From assembly GCA_000827265.1 (NCBI GenBank), contig KN834778.1:385097-449096 (forward strand): a stretch of 64,000 nt of DNA, written 5' to 3'. Each line of letters starts with the position of its first letter. The stretch's first letter is position 1. The stretch comes from Collybiopsis luxurians FD-317 M1. Lineage: Eukaryota > Basidiomycota > Agaricomycetes > Agaricales > Omphalotaceae. The translations under genes were made by a program, and so were the position numbers. This document shows, in pieces, positions 34,911 through 46,030 of the stretch. Under the pieces are notes generated by a model that worked only from the letters and a program-made list of their open reading frames with translations, ran no database searches and was not told the origin of the DNA.

Positions 34911-35782
34911 ATGTCTTCCCGCGACCACCGACGAAGAGAAAGGAGCTGGGAACGGGAAGATAGAGACAGAGATCGCGGAGATAGATATTCAGGCTCAAGA
35001 GGAAGCAGGGTTGGATTTAGAGATGAGCACAGAAAGAGGCCCAGCCGAAGTCGGAGCCCTCGGGAGCGCGATCGCAGAGGTACTTGCTTCTGGTTTGTTT
35101 TGTTGCAATGAATTCCATTATTTTTGTCCAGACTATCGCGACCGATACAGAGACGACCGCAGAGAACGAGAATCAAGAAGAAGAGACGACTCCCCAGAGA
35201 AGGATAGAGATAGAGAAAGAGACCATGGACGTGAGCATGAGCATGAAAAGGACAGAGACAGGAGAGACGGCAGGAGGGAACCCTCTAGGCGAGAAGCAGC
35301 TCTGCCCAAGGATTCTGGTAAGAGTTACATTCTTTCCGACTATCCGTGCAATTCACAGGTTCATTGCAGAATCAAAACAGGACCCTGATTATTTTACTAA
35401 CCATAACGATAATGATCCTGAGGATGCTGAGGCTGGCCAAGAATTTGAAGACGATGAGGCTGCTATGATGGCGACGATGGGTATGACGGGATTCGGCACC
35501 ACGAAGGTATACTTTTTCCATTAGGTATAAATTTGTCTAATTGCTTGGAAGGGTAAACACGTTGAAGGCAACCAAGAAGGTACCGTGAACATCAAGAAGA
35601 CCAGAACGTGGCGACAATATATGAACAGGCAAGTAGGCACGCCCAATGATGCAAACTATCGCTCACATTTTTTCTGTGCCAGACGAGGAGGATTTAACAG
35701 GTTCGTAACTCTCAACCTGCCGCTGCATGCGTGAATACTGATGCATTTTTTCCAATTCAGACCGTTGGACAAAATCAAATAG
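34911..35782 (+). CDS. SNRNP27: SNRNP27-type U4/U6.U5 tri-snRNP protein
   Basis: Exons 34911-35079, 35132-35317, 35370-35506, 35552-35628, 35683-35700 and 35761-35782 give 202 residues. The N-terminal two thirds is an RS/RD/RE-rich domain typical of splicing factors. The C-terminal SNRNP27 domain is diagnostic: MMATMGMTGFGTTKGKHV and RTWRQYMNRRGGFNRPLDKIK. Intron 4 begins GCAAGT rather than GT and ends CAG. Only that reading gives the conserved NRRGGFNR. Exon 5 is 18 nt and exon 6 is 22 nt. In other eukaryotes the protein sits near the active site and helps fix the 5' splice-site choice. Confidence 0.9.
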
Positions 35783-36198
35783 CATCTGTGCCGTGACAAA
35801 TGTTAACTACCAAAATCTACGCACTTCATTTCATCGGCAAGTTGGCTGAACTCTGAATTCATTCACGATGATGCAAGCACATGAGGACCGAATGAGAACC
35901 ACACGTTCAACGATCCAGCCTTTCAACGTCCACACACTTGGCAAGTCAAGGTCGCAGAGAAAGTGAGATTGAAATATACATAACAGAAATACGACGACGT
36001 AGCAAAACAGGTAAAGAAAAGAAAGTAAACCGTAAAACATTAAGCGTCCCTCGGGTGTAGTGTGTCGAAACGCCGGAATCATATCACATATGGTGGCGAA
36101 TGGGCATGATACAAGAACAAACGAGACGTACAGTACAGCAATACAAGAGCGCTTTAATGAAGAATGCGTCCTTCAACTCCTTTGCTCCCCTGTGCGCC
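35783..36198. other. Convergent intergenic region
   Basis: About 415 bp between the stops of SNRNP27 and eIF1. No open frame with a recognisable motif. It presumably holds both 3' UTRs. Confidence 0.5.
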
Positions 36199-36741
36199 TT
36201 AGAACCCATGTACCTTGATGGTGGCCTTCTCGATCCCGTTCTCGGTGAGGAAGGTAGCAATCTTGGATCGCTGGTCACCTTGAAGTTGAATGACCTGGCC
36301 CATCTTGTCATCATCGACTAGAGTGCCGTTGCAGGCAAATTCCTACGGCAGAGAAGGAACAATCAGGGAATGTTAGAGTGGGAAAAAAAGGATGACGATG
36401 TAGCCAACGATGCAGTGTTGTACATACCTTCTTGAAAGCTTTCAGGAGCTTCTTGGGGTCATATTCTGCATTAAAAAAACGTTTCGTTAGACCAGCAGTA
36501 CAACAAAATAGGAAAGAAGCCTAACGCGTGGGCAAGCCCTGGAGGGTGGTCAATGTCTTCCTTCCGTTTCTCTGCTGGATACGAATATGGATGTACTCTA
36601 AGGATGAACCGACGTTCTCGGTCCCTTGGAGAATTTCCTCTTCAGCAAAAGGATCTGTATTACGGAGAAAATCACATCAAGATTGGAAGTGAAACTTGCT
36701 AGAGAAGACGTACCGATAGAATTGAGGTTCTGCACGCTCAT
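36199..36741 (-). CDS. SUI1: Translation initiation factor eIF1 (SUI1)
   Basis: Exons 36714-36741, 36526-36654, 36428-36465 and 36199-36342 give 112 residues, the normal size. eIF1 sits at the 40S P site and enforces start-codon selection. Seen: IHIRIQQRNGRKTLTTLQGLP, YDPKKLLKAFKKEFACNGT, QLQGDQRSKIATFLTENG and the invariant C-terminus KATIKVHGF. Exon 1 is 28 nt. It is divergent from the FYV7-like gene (161 bp between starts). Confidence 0.97.
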
Positions 36742-36902
36742 GCGATGAATTTGTTCGGCGATGAGAAAAAAAACTGAGCAGGGAGGATTTGGAGATGACA
36801 GACAAGAGAAAAAGATGAAATGGCAAGGTCAACTGCAATCAACGAGTCATCACCGCATTCGGCTGCATTCCAGGCGCTTACCTCAGCCCAGCGATCATCG
36901 CA

Positions 36903-37418
36903 ATGGTCTCTCAAGTCAACAATTCCAAAAAGCCCCCAAATTTCGACCGTTATCCTGCTCAGAGAGGTACTTAATCTATATATAATCGTGTAAAAATTAA
37001 CATCTAATATTCTCCAGCAAAATCTCTCAAAAAAGCTTGGGTTCAAAACGCGAAAATCAAGAGCAAATGGAAGGCCGAAAAACTAAAAATGGGTGTACGA
37101 GCCTCCGCTGAAAAACAGGATGTCCCAGATACGGACGTGAAACAGCATCCTCCAGCTTCGACTTCTCTTAACCCTGCTACCTCCAAGCCATCTACCTCCA
37201 CTGTAGCGGCTTCGCCAGATCTTCGAGAGCTTGCTCGAAAAGCCTATTCCCGCGAATCACTTCACAATTACAAATCAGATCCATTGAACCGTCGAAAAGG
37301 TGCTAACAGTAACGGAGGGGACAGAAGGGGACGAGGAGGCTCCAGAGGACGGGGTCAACCTAACATGAAATTACGCATGGATGTCATGCTCGAGAAAATC
37401 AAAAGAGATTTTACATAA
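36903..37418 (+). CDS. FYV7: FYV7-like rRNA-processing protein
   Basis: Exons 36903-36966 and 37018-37418 give 154 residues. The N-terminal part is strongly basic (RAKSLKKAWVQNAKIKSKWKAEK), the middle is Ser/Thr/Pro-rich, and the C-terminus has an RG-rich patch (RRGRGGSRGRGQP) followed by MKLRMDVMLEKIKRD. That ending, GQP-x-M...LxKIK, is the most recognisable part of the Fyv7 family, a nucleolar small protein of the 90S pre-ribosome. The family call rests on this tail and overall composition. The stop is 17 bp from that of PSY4 on the other strand. Confidence 0.65.
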
Positions 37419-37435
37419 CTTTTTGACTGTGCAAT

Positions 37436-38585
37436 CTAGTTTTCGTTTTCCTTGTTCTCATCTACAGCCATGGCGCCTTCTCCGATACCCTCACCAGCCT
37501 CCGCCTCTGCTTTTATGAATCTCGATTCCAAACTCTGCACGATCGGCCCTCCGTCTTTCCCATTCCCCTCCCCCATCACCGTTGTCACGGCGGTCAGTGC
37601 TGTGGGATGCTCGCTCATGTGTCCTGGGCGTGGATCGTCCAACTCGTCTACCAACCCTAACGCCTGCGGCCCTGGTTCAGAGAGGGATAAAGTCTCTGGG
37701 TGTCCGCCACTAGCCGGTCCTGCAGAGCTCAGTGCCAGAGGTGAAGGCGGTGGACTGTGTGATTTTGACCGGCTCCGTGCTCGCGCATTGTCGTGTAGGA
37801 ATGGAATGGGAGAGAACAATGGTGTGTTTGGTATCGATCGTGGTTCGGATCCTGCACTGTAGATTATACTCCGTATATTTACGTCTTTTTCGTTTTCAGT
37901 CAGAGGCGGGTACTCTGCCCATGTTGATGTTACAAGAGTGGATTTCTCAACAGCCCGTAGATATTTGCCGACGGATTTATAGTGTTGTTTAGGATTGATG
38001 CACAGTTCGCATAGGCGTTGGATGGTGAATGGTGGGTCCCTTGATACATGCATAAGTAGATAGATATGAAGCTTGAAATCAGATGCCCGTACGAATCAAA
38101 AAAATCTAATTGAGCAAATATACTTTCTCTTAGCACATTTGCCTGTTCCTCGTTCAAATAACTTTGCGGCGCCCCAATGACATTAATGCTGCTTTGCGTA
38201 CGTGGAGGAAAAGGGGGAAGTCGTACCCCACCATTTTGCAGTTGAACAGGATTGAAAGACGGAGGAGGTGAAGGTGGAGAGGCAGTACGCAAAAACATTG
38301 AGATATTCTGTTCAACAAACATTGAATCAAATGTGCGCGAGATATCTGGATAGCCAAGACCTGCTCAATCTTGGACTTTATAATATTCTTTAATAAGTCC
38401 CATTTGACACTGCTGCAAGTATCAGCCATTGACCAAGAGACGTCGGCTTCAACATACTCGAAAGCGTCGGTCTCTGCAATTTGTTTCAACACGTCGTCGT
38501 AATCTAAGAGAGATGAATTTCATGCAAAGCTATCAGCAAATGAAAGGAGTGGACCTGAATTCCATTGGAACGCGTCTGAGGACAT
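37436..38585 (-). CDS. PSY4: PSY4 / PPP4R2, protein phosphatase 4 regulatory subunit 2
   Basis: Exons 38555-38585, 38361-38503, 38093-38307 and 37436-38039 give 330 residues. The subunit joins PP4 catalytic and R3 subunits to dephosphorylate DNA-damage marks such as gamma-H2A. Seen: SVKWDLLKNIIKSKIEQNISMF, a Pro-rich insert, LNEEQANVLRESIFAQLDFFD, and the best block PPFTIQRLCELCINPKQHYKSVGKYLRAVEKSLL-like sequence (here AVEKSTLVTST). The C-terminal half is disordered and acidic, ending DENKENEN. Intron 2 uses a weak GTCTTG donor. Confidence 0.88.
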
Positions 38586-38712
38586 GATGAACGTTCAAGT
38601 GAAGATGATATTATTGGAACTGCCGGTTCAACTGCCGGACACTTCCCTCCCTCTGGCTCTGAGGATGTCCTATGCCCGAATTCAGGCTCATGAATCTGTG
38701 ACAGAGAGCAGA

Positions 38713-40435
38713 ATGAATACTTCTGCAGCTTCTTTGAGTAGAAGGAAACTTCTTCTCTCCTATGCCCCCGACTGGTCTGTAAAGCTCGTTCATTGCAGAT
38801 CACCGTTGTAATGACCCATCGAGCCTTCTTATTAGGTTTATCACTTTCGCTCTGGCGTAATTCTGGCTTTATTTAGGCTCCAATTCGCGCTGAATATCTA
38901 CATCTAGCGCCACGTTTTATTCCTTAAATAATGTTGATGGATTCAAGAGACAGTTTTCACTTGATGATACTTCGCGAGTAATATTTGCCTCATGTATGTT
39001 ATCAGCTAACGCGGGTCTCTAGTTTACGATTTCCGTCGGTGTCTTTCCTTTCTGTTCGATTCCTGCATCACTCAAACCAAGATCTAGTTATGCTCTTCAT
39101 GAACGTGTTCCGGTACATCTTGCCTCTTTGTCACGTCTTCCGAGTATTCATTGGCCCACTCGCAAGGTTTTTGCTTTGTATTTGATTAGTGTCGTTACTC
39201 CCTTCACCTTGCAATGTATTATAAACTATCTCACCATCCGCTCGTGGTGGGATTTCCACAACAGTCAGTACCGTCCCTCAACATCCAGACTCCTCATTGT
39301 CTTCCTATATGTTGACTCGGAGTCTTTTCTCTGCCCAGGCACCCTAGGATGTCCGTCCTCCTAAATTACTTGCACTATCCTGGCTTCATCTCAATGCTCA
39401 TCATCATTCTTCTGTTCAGTGATCCTTGGACTAGCCTTGACCGGATCGATAACGCAGTTTGTAAAAATAACTGTTGGGCGACCTCGACCGGGTAGCTGCC
39501 CTGCTTTTTCGTACCCGACCTGTACTGATAGATCTCACCAAAAAGATATTATTGATCGTTGTCAGCCTGTAGCTGGCTCAGTGGATCCAGCCTGGGGTCT
39601 TTCTAGCGTTCTTATATGCACTCAAACGGATACCCACATTTTGCGCGATGGTTTTCGATCATTTCCCTCCGGGCATTCTTCAAGTATGATTGATCAACAT
39701 CTAGCTTATGCTACCAAGTAACTAACTAATAGATTAACACAGTGTCTTTTGCCGGACTTGGATTTCTGGCATTCTATCTAGCCGGTAAACTTCACCTCTT
39801 TGACCACAAAGGGCATGTCGTATGTTGTCAACCTTCTTGTATGTATCTGTTTATGACTGAATATTTCCAATCGCAGGGAAAAGCTTGGGTTTCTCTTTCG
39901 CCCTTCGCCGGGGCTGCTTTAGTCGCTATATCACGAACCATGGATTATCGGCGTGAGCAGAAGGTTCTTCCTTTACACGTTTTGATTCAACCTGAATACC
40001 TCTGTTCAGATCACTGGCACGACGTCGTGGCTGGCTCGCTTCTCGGGATTATAATGGCATTCTTTTCTTATCGGCAAGTAAGTTTTCATTTGGAAATACC
40101 TTGACATTGCGGCGCCTTTTTTGACACTTTCCAAGTATTATCCTGACTTGGCAAATAAGTTATGTCACCTCCCTTTTGGTCCTCGTATCAAACACGAGCC
40201 AAACCATCAAGTTCTCCCTGTTCATTTCAGTCGGCATCCTTCAAGCTCTTCGCACCACACAGCCGTCTCTGCGTTTGGCGGTAATCCACACCCGTCTTCA
40301 GGGCAATACACTGATAACCCGGAATCGCCCTCTTTCAGTGCTCTGGAATTGGAGGGAAGACATTTTGATTCAACAGTGGCTCGACCAGACCCTGAATCGT
40401 TGCACGAGCTGTGGCAGGAAGATGGAGAAGCGTAG
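38713..40435 (+). CDS. DPP1: DPP1/LPP-type lipid phosphate phosphatase (PAP2 family)
   Basis: Exons 38713-38774, 38836-38856, 38908-38977, 39088-39263, 39339-39350, 39420-39683, 39743-39819, 39877-39952, 40010-40077 and 40136-40435. The enzyme removes phosphate from diacylglycerol pyrophosphate, phosphatidate or related lipids in membranes. All three PAP2 motifs are seen: KITVGRPRP, FPSGHSS, and SRTMDYRHHWHDV with its catalytic histidines. Membrane segments surround them, and a hydrophilic tail of about 90 residues follows. Between 38977 and 39088 the frame needs two extra bases (mod 3). A 5-nt exon TTTAC (39013-39017) would give the family's R-F-T-Y-A sequence but lacks a GT donor. With it the protein is 376 residues. 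Confidence 0.88.
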
Positions 40436-40751
40436 CTGCTGATTTCAGGGTTGGGATACGTTTGTGCTACCACTTACCTTGTTGAGTTAGTACTGAACAA
40501 CATCAGGTCCGAGTTGCGAACGTTTTGAATACAAGAAATTATGTTTTCGCCTCACGACCTGCTTACCCTCTTTGTGCGAAAAAATCGACTTGTGGTTAAG
40601 AAGTATGTACACAATATGAACCGTCCTCGAGGTCCCTTGTCACATAGCTTCGATAGATAACATCAGCCTTTAATGAAATACATAATACTGTACTGAAGAC
40701 AAGATGTTATCGTGATAAAGAATCGATGAACCAACGTCCCAGATCCAAACT
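40436..40751. other. Convergent intergenic region
   Basis: About 315 bp between the stops of the lipid phosphatase gene and the TFIIB-like gene. Nothing recognisable apart from the expected 3' UTRs. Confidence 0.5.
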
Positions 40752-42663
40752 TCAGAAACAGTAGCTATTATACAGATTACCGTCCAGACCTGGTGAAATA
40801 GGTCTCCAATCATCAATTGTAATCTCGTCTTCGTCTGCACCCAACATGGCGTTAGCATCACGGGCATCATATATTTCATCAAAGTATTCGTTCTCTTTTT
40901 CCTCGGCAAATTCGAGTCCCAGGAATTCGAATGAGTCCCGTTCCGGCATCTGCTCCAATTTTTCACCATTTTCGTCCATAAAATTTGATAAAGCTTCCAG
41001 GTTGATTCGTTTCGAAGGTGATCGCCGTGTCACAAAAGTTTGGAGGTCTTGAGCGGTCTTACTTTTTTTGCGTTTCTGTAACGCCGCAGAATCAATCTTC
41101 TTCGCCTTCTCCGCCTTCTCTATGAACTCAAGAATGCCCTCGTCACGCCATTGTTGCTCTAGTTGTTGTATTTCCTCTGGAGTACGTTGGATAGCTTCCC
41201 ACTCCCCGTCGGCGAGGAGGTCTTCATCCTCGATGACGTCAAAACCTGCGCCTCCACGTGCAACTGATAGTTGCTGTAAACGCGAAGGTATTGTGTACAT
41301 TGGGGAACCGGATGAAACAGACAGTAAATATGAAGGCATTGTGCAAGCATCGGTCGAACGCTTCGTTGAGGAGGCAGGATTCGCGAAGGAAGGACCTGAG
41401 GTGGAGTTTGACGCTTTTGGTGACGATGAGACATTCAATGGATCGAGAAGAAAATACGTGGCATTAGACACGGCAGAGGGCATTTTCCTTCTTTTGCGAG
41501 AGGGTTCCAGGCTACTTTTGAAGGAATCCTGACGACATTCCGATTCTGATTCGCTGTCGATGTGTAAGATGTGTTTGCTTCCCGCCTCTATCCGCTTCTC
41601 CCAGAGACCATGCTTCCAATTAAGAGCGTCCTTCAATCCTCGTGCACATATTAGTCTTTTCGAAACCTTTGCGTGCCCCTTGGACTTCTTGTAAGAATCT
41701 AACCACTCCACTTCCTTGGTCCATTTGGCTACTTCTTCCTGAAGAGCTTCGTACCTCTGCATGACAGTCACTTTCGCCACTTGGAATTCTTTGGCAAAAC
41801 AAGCGGAGATATCGGCCAAATGGCTTAAAGAGCCGCGCTTTTCCGCTTCCAAGGACAGTATGAATATCGCACAAGCAACTGCAGCGGGTGAAAGTTGGGT
41901 GAATCTGACTTCTGGAGCGAAGCGAGCCAGGATGTCGATAAAAAGTCGAGCGGTCTCAGTAGCTGACCGAATTGAAAGAGGCCTGAGTTCTGAATAAAGT
42001 GAAACGGCGAGTCCAGATGACTCGACGGGAGATTGTAAAATGGAGGAGAGATGGGATTGAAGGGCTGGCAGATACTGGGCAGGGCCAGTCGGCGTGAGAG
42101 TCAGGTTCATTACTGCAAGGATTGACGAAAGTGTCCGCTTTATGCTGATATCGCTCTGTTCTAGGAGGAACGCGATATCTTTGATGGAGTCCGGGTGCCC
42201 AGACTCGCGCAGGGCGATAGATAGGCAAGCTGCCGCTACCAATTTCGCTTTGGTACCCCACCGAAATTGTTTCGTCCGCATAGCTTGATCGAACAGATTA
42301 CAGACGCGGGGAGATAGACCGGGCACCGATAGAGTCCGAGACAGGGATTTAATGAATTCATGCATAGTATACTAGATGATCTTGTAAGCAACAAATTCTC
42401 AAGTAAATCCACGGGATGCATACTGTATTATTCCTTACTCGTACTTCCTTGCCCTCTCCCGCCAAATTCCAGCTATAACCGCCACGGAAACGCTTCAGAA
42501 TATTCGGAGTAGATGAGTTAAGATACTGACTGTCAAACTGATCGTTTGTGTTGGTAAGAACGCGTTGGCAAGGATCAGTCAAGGTTCCGCAAGATGTACA
42601 GATATTTGAGGCAGCATCCTCGTTCCATACGATAGGGCCAGCACATTCTGAGCACTGGGACAT
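40752..42663 (-). CDS. TFIIB-like transcription factor with zinc ribbon and cyclin folds
   Basis: Exons 42439-42663 and 40752-42371 give 614 residues. The N-terminus is a TFIIB-type zinc ribbon (CSECAG...NICTSCG, two CxxC pairs). Then come two cyclin-like repeats at about residues 80-300 (MHEFIKSLSRTLSVPGLSPRV..., AACLSIALRESGHPDSIKDIA, and TARLFIDILARF...LSPAAVACAIFILSLEAE). The C-terminal half has basic and acidic disordered segments and a coiled stretch (PEEIQQLEQQWRDEGILEFIEKAEKAKK). This is the plan of TFIIB/BRF factors, but I do not see the BRF homology blocks that bind TBP. It could be a divergent BRF1, a fungal Rrn7-like factor, or a lineage-specific relative. Confidence 0.75.
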
Positions 42664-42761
42664 GGAGGTTGGGGTCTGAAAGTCAATGTAACTCACGTGG
42701 CCTTTCCAGTGACCTCCCAAAAGCGGAAGGAGAATAAAAAATAAGGGAAATGAATTCTGCG

Positions 42762-42785
42762 AGTCACAGTCACAGTCACAGTAAC
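42762..42785 (+). repeat. AGTCAC hexamer repeat upstream of trehalose phosphorylase
   Basis: Three exact AGTCAC copies followed by AGTAAC, ending about 108 bp before the ATG at 42893. It could hold repeated factor sites, or be a simple sequence. Confidence 0.6.
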
Positions 42786-42845
42786 TTGTACTACTACTCT
42801 ATTCAGTACCTGAGATGGCAGCCACTTGAGCGGCTAGTACCTCCA

Positions 42846-42854
42846 TATATAAAA
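42846..42854 (+). promoter_or_regulatory. TATA box of trehalose phosphorylase
   Basis: TATATAAAA, about 40-47 bp upstream of the ATG at 42893, implying a very short leader or a start site close to the ATG. Confidence 0.6.
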
Positions 42855-42892
42855 GGCCCTTTCGAACATTATCTTCCTCCTGTTCTTCCATC

Positions 42893-45834
42893 ATGGCTCC
42901 CTCTACTCAAAAATTTGAATCTGTCCCTTCTGCTGCCGTCAGGCGTCGACTTTCATCCACTGCTGACGCGAAAAGGCCCAATGTCGCGGGCGGGTTTGTC
43001 CATCTCGTCGTATGTCTCATATCATGTCCATCGGCCCTGCGTTCACATCTTCTCTCAGCCCATGTGGGCTGGGATCGCTGGTAGTGTTGTCGCTAACAAC
43101 CAGTATGAGATCTCAATATCGATCCATGATTCGGTATACAATACCGATTACACTTCGATAACTTTTTCATACTCTCCCAATACTCTTGAAACGATGAGCA
43201 AAGAAATCGAGAAGCGAATCTTGGAAACTCTCCGCAAGTTCTCTCAAGAGCATCTCTGTAAATTTCTTGGAGCGGGTGTCACGCTCTCTTTATTGAAGGA
43301 TGTAATCAACACATCATACTCTGTGCGAAATAACTCATTCATTCTCGTCATAGGCGCCGAACATTTGCACAAAACTTTGGCTCGAACTAGACATCGTTCC
43401 TGTTGTGTTCAATATCAAGCCTTTCCATACCGATTCAGTGACCAAACCCAACATCAAACATCGTATCTCTTCCACGACTGGATCTTATGTCCCGTCAGGT
43501 GCGGAGACCCCTACTGTCTATGTTGAGGCAAGCCATATTGCTGCCGGTGGCCCGCACCTCGGTGTTAGCACTTCCGGGAAGCTTCCCATCCCGCGGACTC
43601 TCGACGAACAAGCAGACTCGGCTGCTCGTAAATGTCTAATGTACTACGGTCCCAACAACAACCCTCGTCTCACGATTGGGCCTCGCAACCAGGTAACAGT
43701 TGATGCGGCGGGTAAGATTCACCTGTTAGATGATCTTGATGAATATCGCAAGACTGTTGGCTCTGGGTATATACCGAGTTTCCTCACAATTTAACATTCC
43801 TCCATCCGGATGCTTATTTTCGGTTTCTAGAACCTGGAATGCAATCAACAAACTCGCTGATGAATTGCGGGAGAAGAGCATTAAAATCGGCTTCTTTTCT
43901 TCAACACCCCAAGGAGGTATGGTTCAATATGAAAGCTTTCCCTCCCAATCTTGACAGTTTTCGATTCCCAGGTGGCGTCGCACTGGTAAGTTCAATGATT
44001 GAAAACCCCAACCCCAATCAACATATCCCATTAATATCTATTTCGTAGATGCGTCACGCTTTAATTCGATTCTTGAACCTGCTTGATGTTGATGCTGCGT
44101 GGTGAGTCCCCAGTTTTGCGACTGAATTGGATGCGAGCCTTTTTTCTGGGGTTACTGTATTTACCCCACATTGCGCCGTATCCTTTTTTGAATGTACTGC
44201 TCACGATAGATAACACAGGTACGTTCCGAACCCATCGCCGAGCGTCTTTCGCACAACCAAAAACAACCACAATATTCTTCAAGGCGTGGCTGCCCCTGAC
44301 CTGAGACTCACCCAGGAGGCCAAAGATAATTTTGATGCCTGGATTCTCAAGAACGGTCTGCGATGGACAGCTGATGGAGGTCCATTGGCCAAAGGCGGAG
44401 TAGACGTCGCTTTCATTGGTCTGTTGGCTGTCACATAGACTGCCGTTAGTTGTCCTAATATCCTACTAATCCGATTGAAGATGATCCTCAGATGCCGGGG
44501 CTGATTCCATTGATTCGCAAAGTTCGACCCGAGTTACCTATCATCTATCGCTCTCATATCGAAATTCGTAGCGAGTAAGGCCCCAATTGTTTTTATGAAG
44601 CTCTTCACTAATATTCAGCAGTCTTGTTCATATACCGGGTTCACCCCAAGAAGAAGTTTGGAAGTATCTGTGGAATAACATCCAGCTTGCCGATTTGTTC
44701 ATCAGTAAGTGGCCAGTTTTCTTTAATACATTCAAATTGAACAGCTATCTATGTCTAATAGGTCATCCTGTGAATAAGTTCGTACCAGATGATGTTCCCA
44801 CCGAAAAGGTCGCACTTTTGGGTGCTGCTACCGATTGGTCGGTGTTAACCACTTGCCACATCTGTCTCTGCTGATACACATTTCCTCTAGGCTCGATGGC
44901 TTGAATAAGGAGCTTGACCCGTGGGACTCGTCATACTACATGGGCGAGTTCCGCAGTCTTTGCATCAAAGAGAAAATGAACGAGTTGCAGTGGCCGAACC
45001 GCGACTATTTCATCCAGATCGCTCGCTTTGACCCAGCGAAGGGCATTCCCAATGTAATCGATTCCTATGCACGATTCAGGAAACTGTATGCATCGCGCCC
45101 GACTAATGAGGATGACATCCCCCAACTGCTCATCTGTGGTCATGGTGCTGTGGATGATCCCGACGCGAGCATCATCTACGATCAAGTTTCGCAGTTGATT
45201 TATTCCGATGCGTACAATGAATATGCAAAGGATATCGTTGTAATGAGGCTGCCGCCCAGTGATCAATGTAAGATGATAACTTTAAGATTTTGTGTTGCTC
45301 ATTTAACTGCTTTCAGTGTTAAATGCTCTAATGTCAAATGCCAGGATCGCTCTCCAACTGTCCACCCGTGAAGGATTCGAGGTCAAGGTTTCCGAGGCAA
45401 TTCATGCCGGAATACCTATTATTGCATGTCAGACCGGTGGTATTCCTCTCCAGATCGAGCATGGAAAGAGCGGCTATCTAACCACTCCTGGTGATAACGC
45501 TGCTGTAGCCCAGCATCTTCTCGAGTTGTATACGGACGTGGAGGCGTGGAAGAAGATGTCGGAGTACGCGAAAACTCATGTTTCAGATGAGGTTGGAACT
45601 GTCGGTATGTGTTTTGATTGATTCCAAGTATTGCTGGGCCGGCTTTTACAGAGCTCTCTTCATTCAGGTAACGCCGCGGCTTGGTTGTATCTGGCTGTCA
45701 TGTACGGAGCCAGGGGAACAAAAATTCAACCCAACGGTGCATGGTTGAACGACATGTTACGCGCAGAGACCGGTGAACCGTACAAGGAGGGCGAGCCTAG
45801 ACTTCCTCGAGGGAACCTTCACGTCCAAGGCTAA
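42893..45834 (+). CDS. Trehalose phosphorylase (retaining, GT4 family)
   Basis: Thirteen exons (42893-43009, 43059-43301, 43354-43766, 43831-43916, 43972-43985, 44049-44101, 44219-44418, 44481-44574, 44622-44704, 44762-44837, 44891-45267, 45317-45604, 45668-45834) give 736 residues, the expected size. The mushroom enzyme reversibly phosphorolyses trehalose to glucose-1-phosphate and glucose. Characteristic blocks seen: SISIHDSVYNTD, PVVFNIKPFHTDS, HRISSTTGSYVPSGAETPTV, WYVPNPSPSVFRTTKNNHNI, DPQMPGLIPLIRKVRP, LFISHPVNKFVPDDVPTEK, ALLGAATDWLDGLN, and the GT4 EX7E motif in REGFEVKVSEAIHAG. Exon 5 is 14 nt. It has a TATA box and a nearby hexamer repeat, unlike most neighbours, which fits regulated expression. 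Confidence 0.95.
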
Positions 45835-46030
45835 CTTGCGCGCGCTGCCTTGAGGAATCACCGGCGGATCGAAGTGTTTTTAGAAATTGTACTCAGTAGA
45901 AATGTATACATCACGATTACATAGTGGGCCGAAAACGTGGCGAGATTGATAATGGAGATCACTGGCGATTGTTCATGTTCCTTGACCACATCGGAGTTTC
46001 ACCTTTCTTCATAACCACAATCTACTGTTC

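Noticed and set aside
40846..41532. Plus-strand open frames of 68 and 154 codons opposite the TFIIB-like gene
   Set aside because: They lie antisense inside a coding exon with a clear zinc ribbon and cyclin folds, and have no motif of their own.
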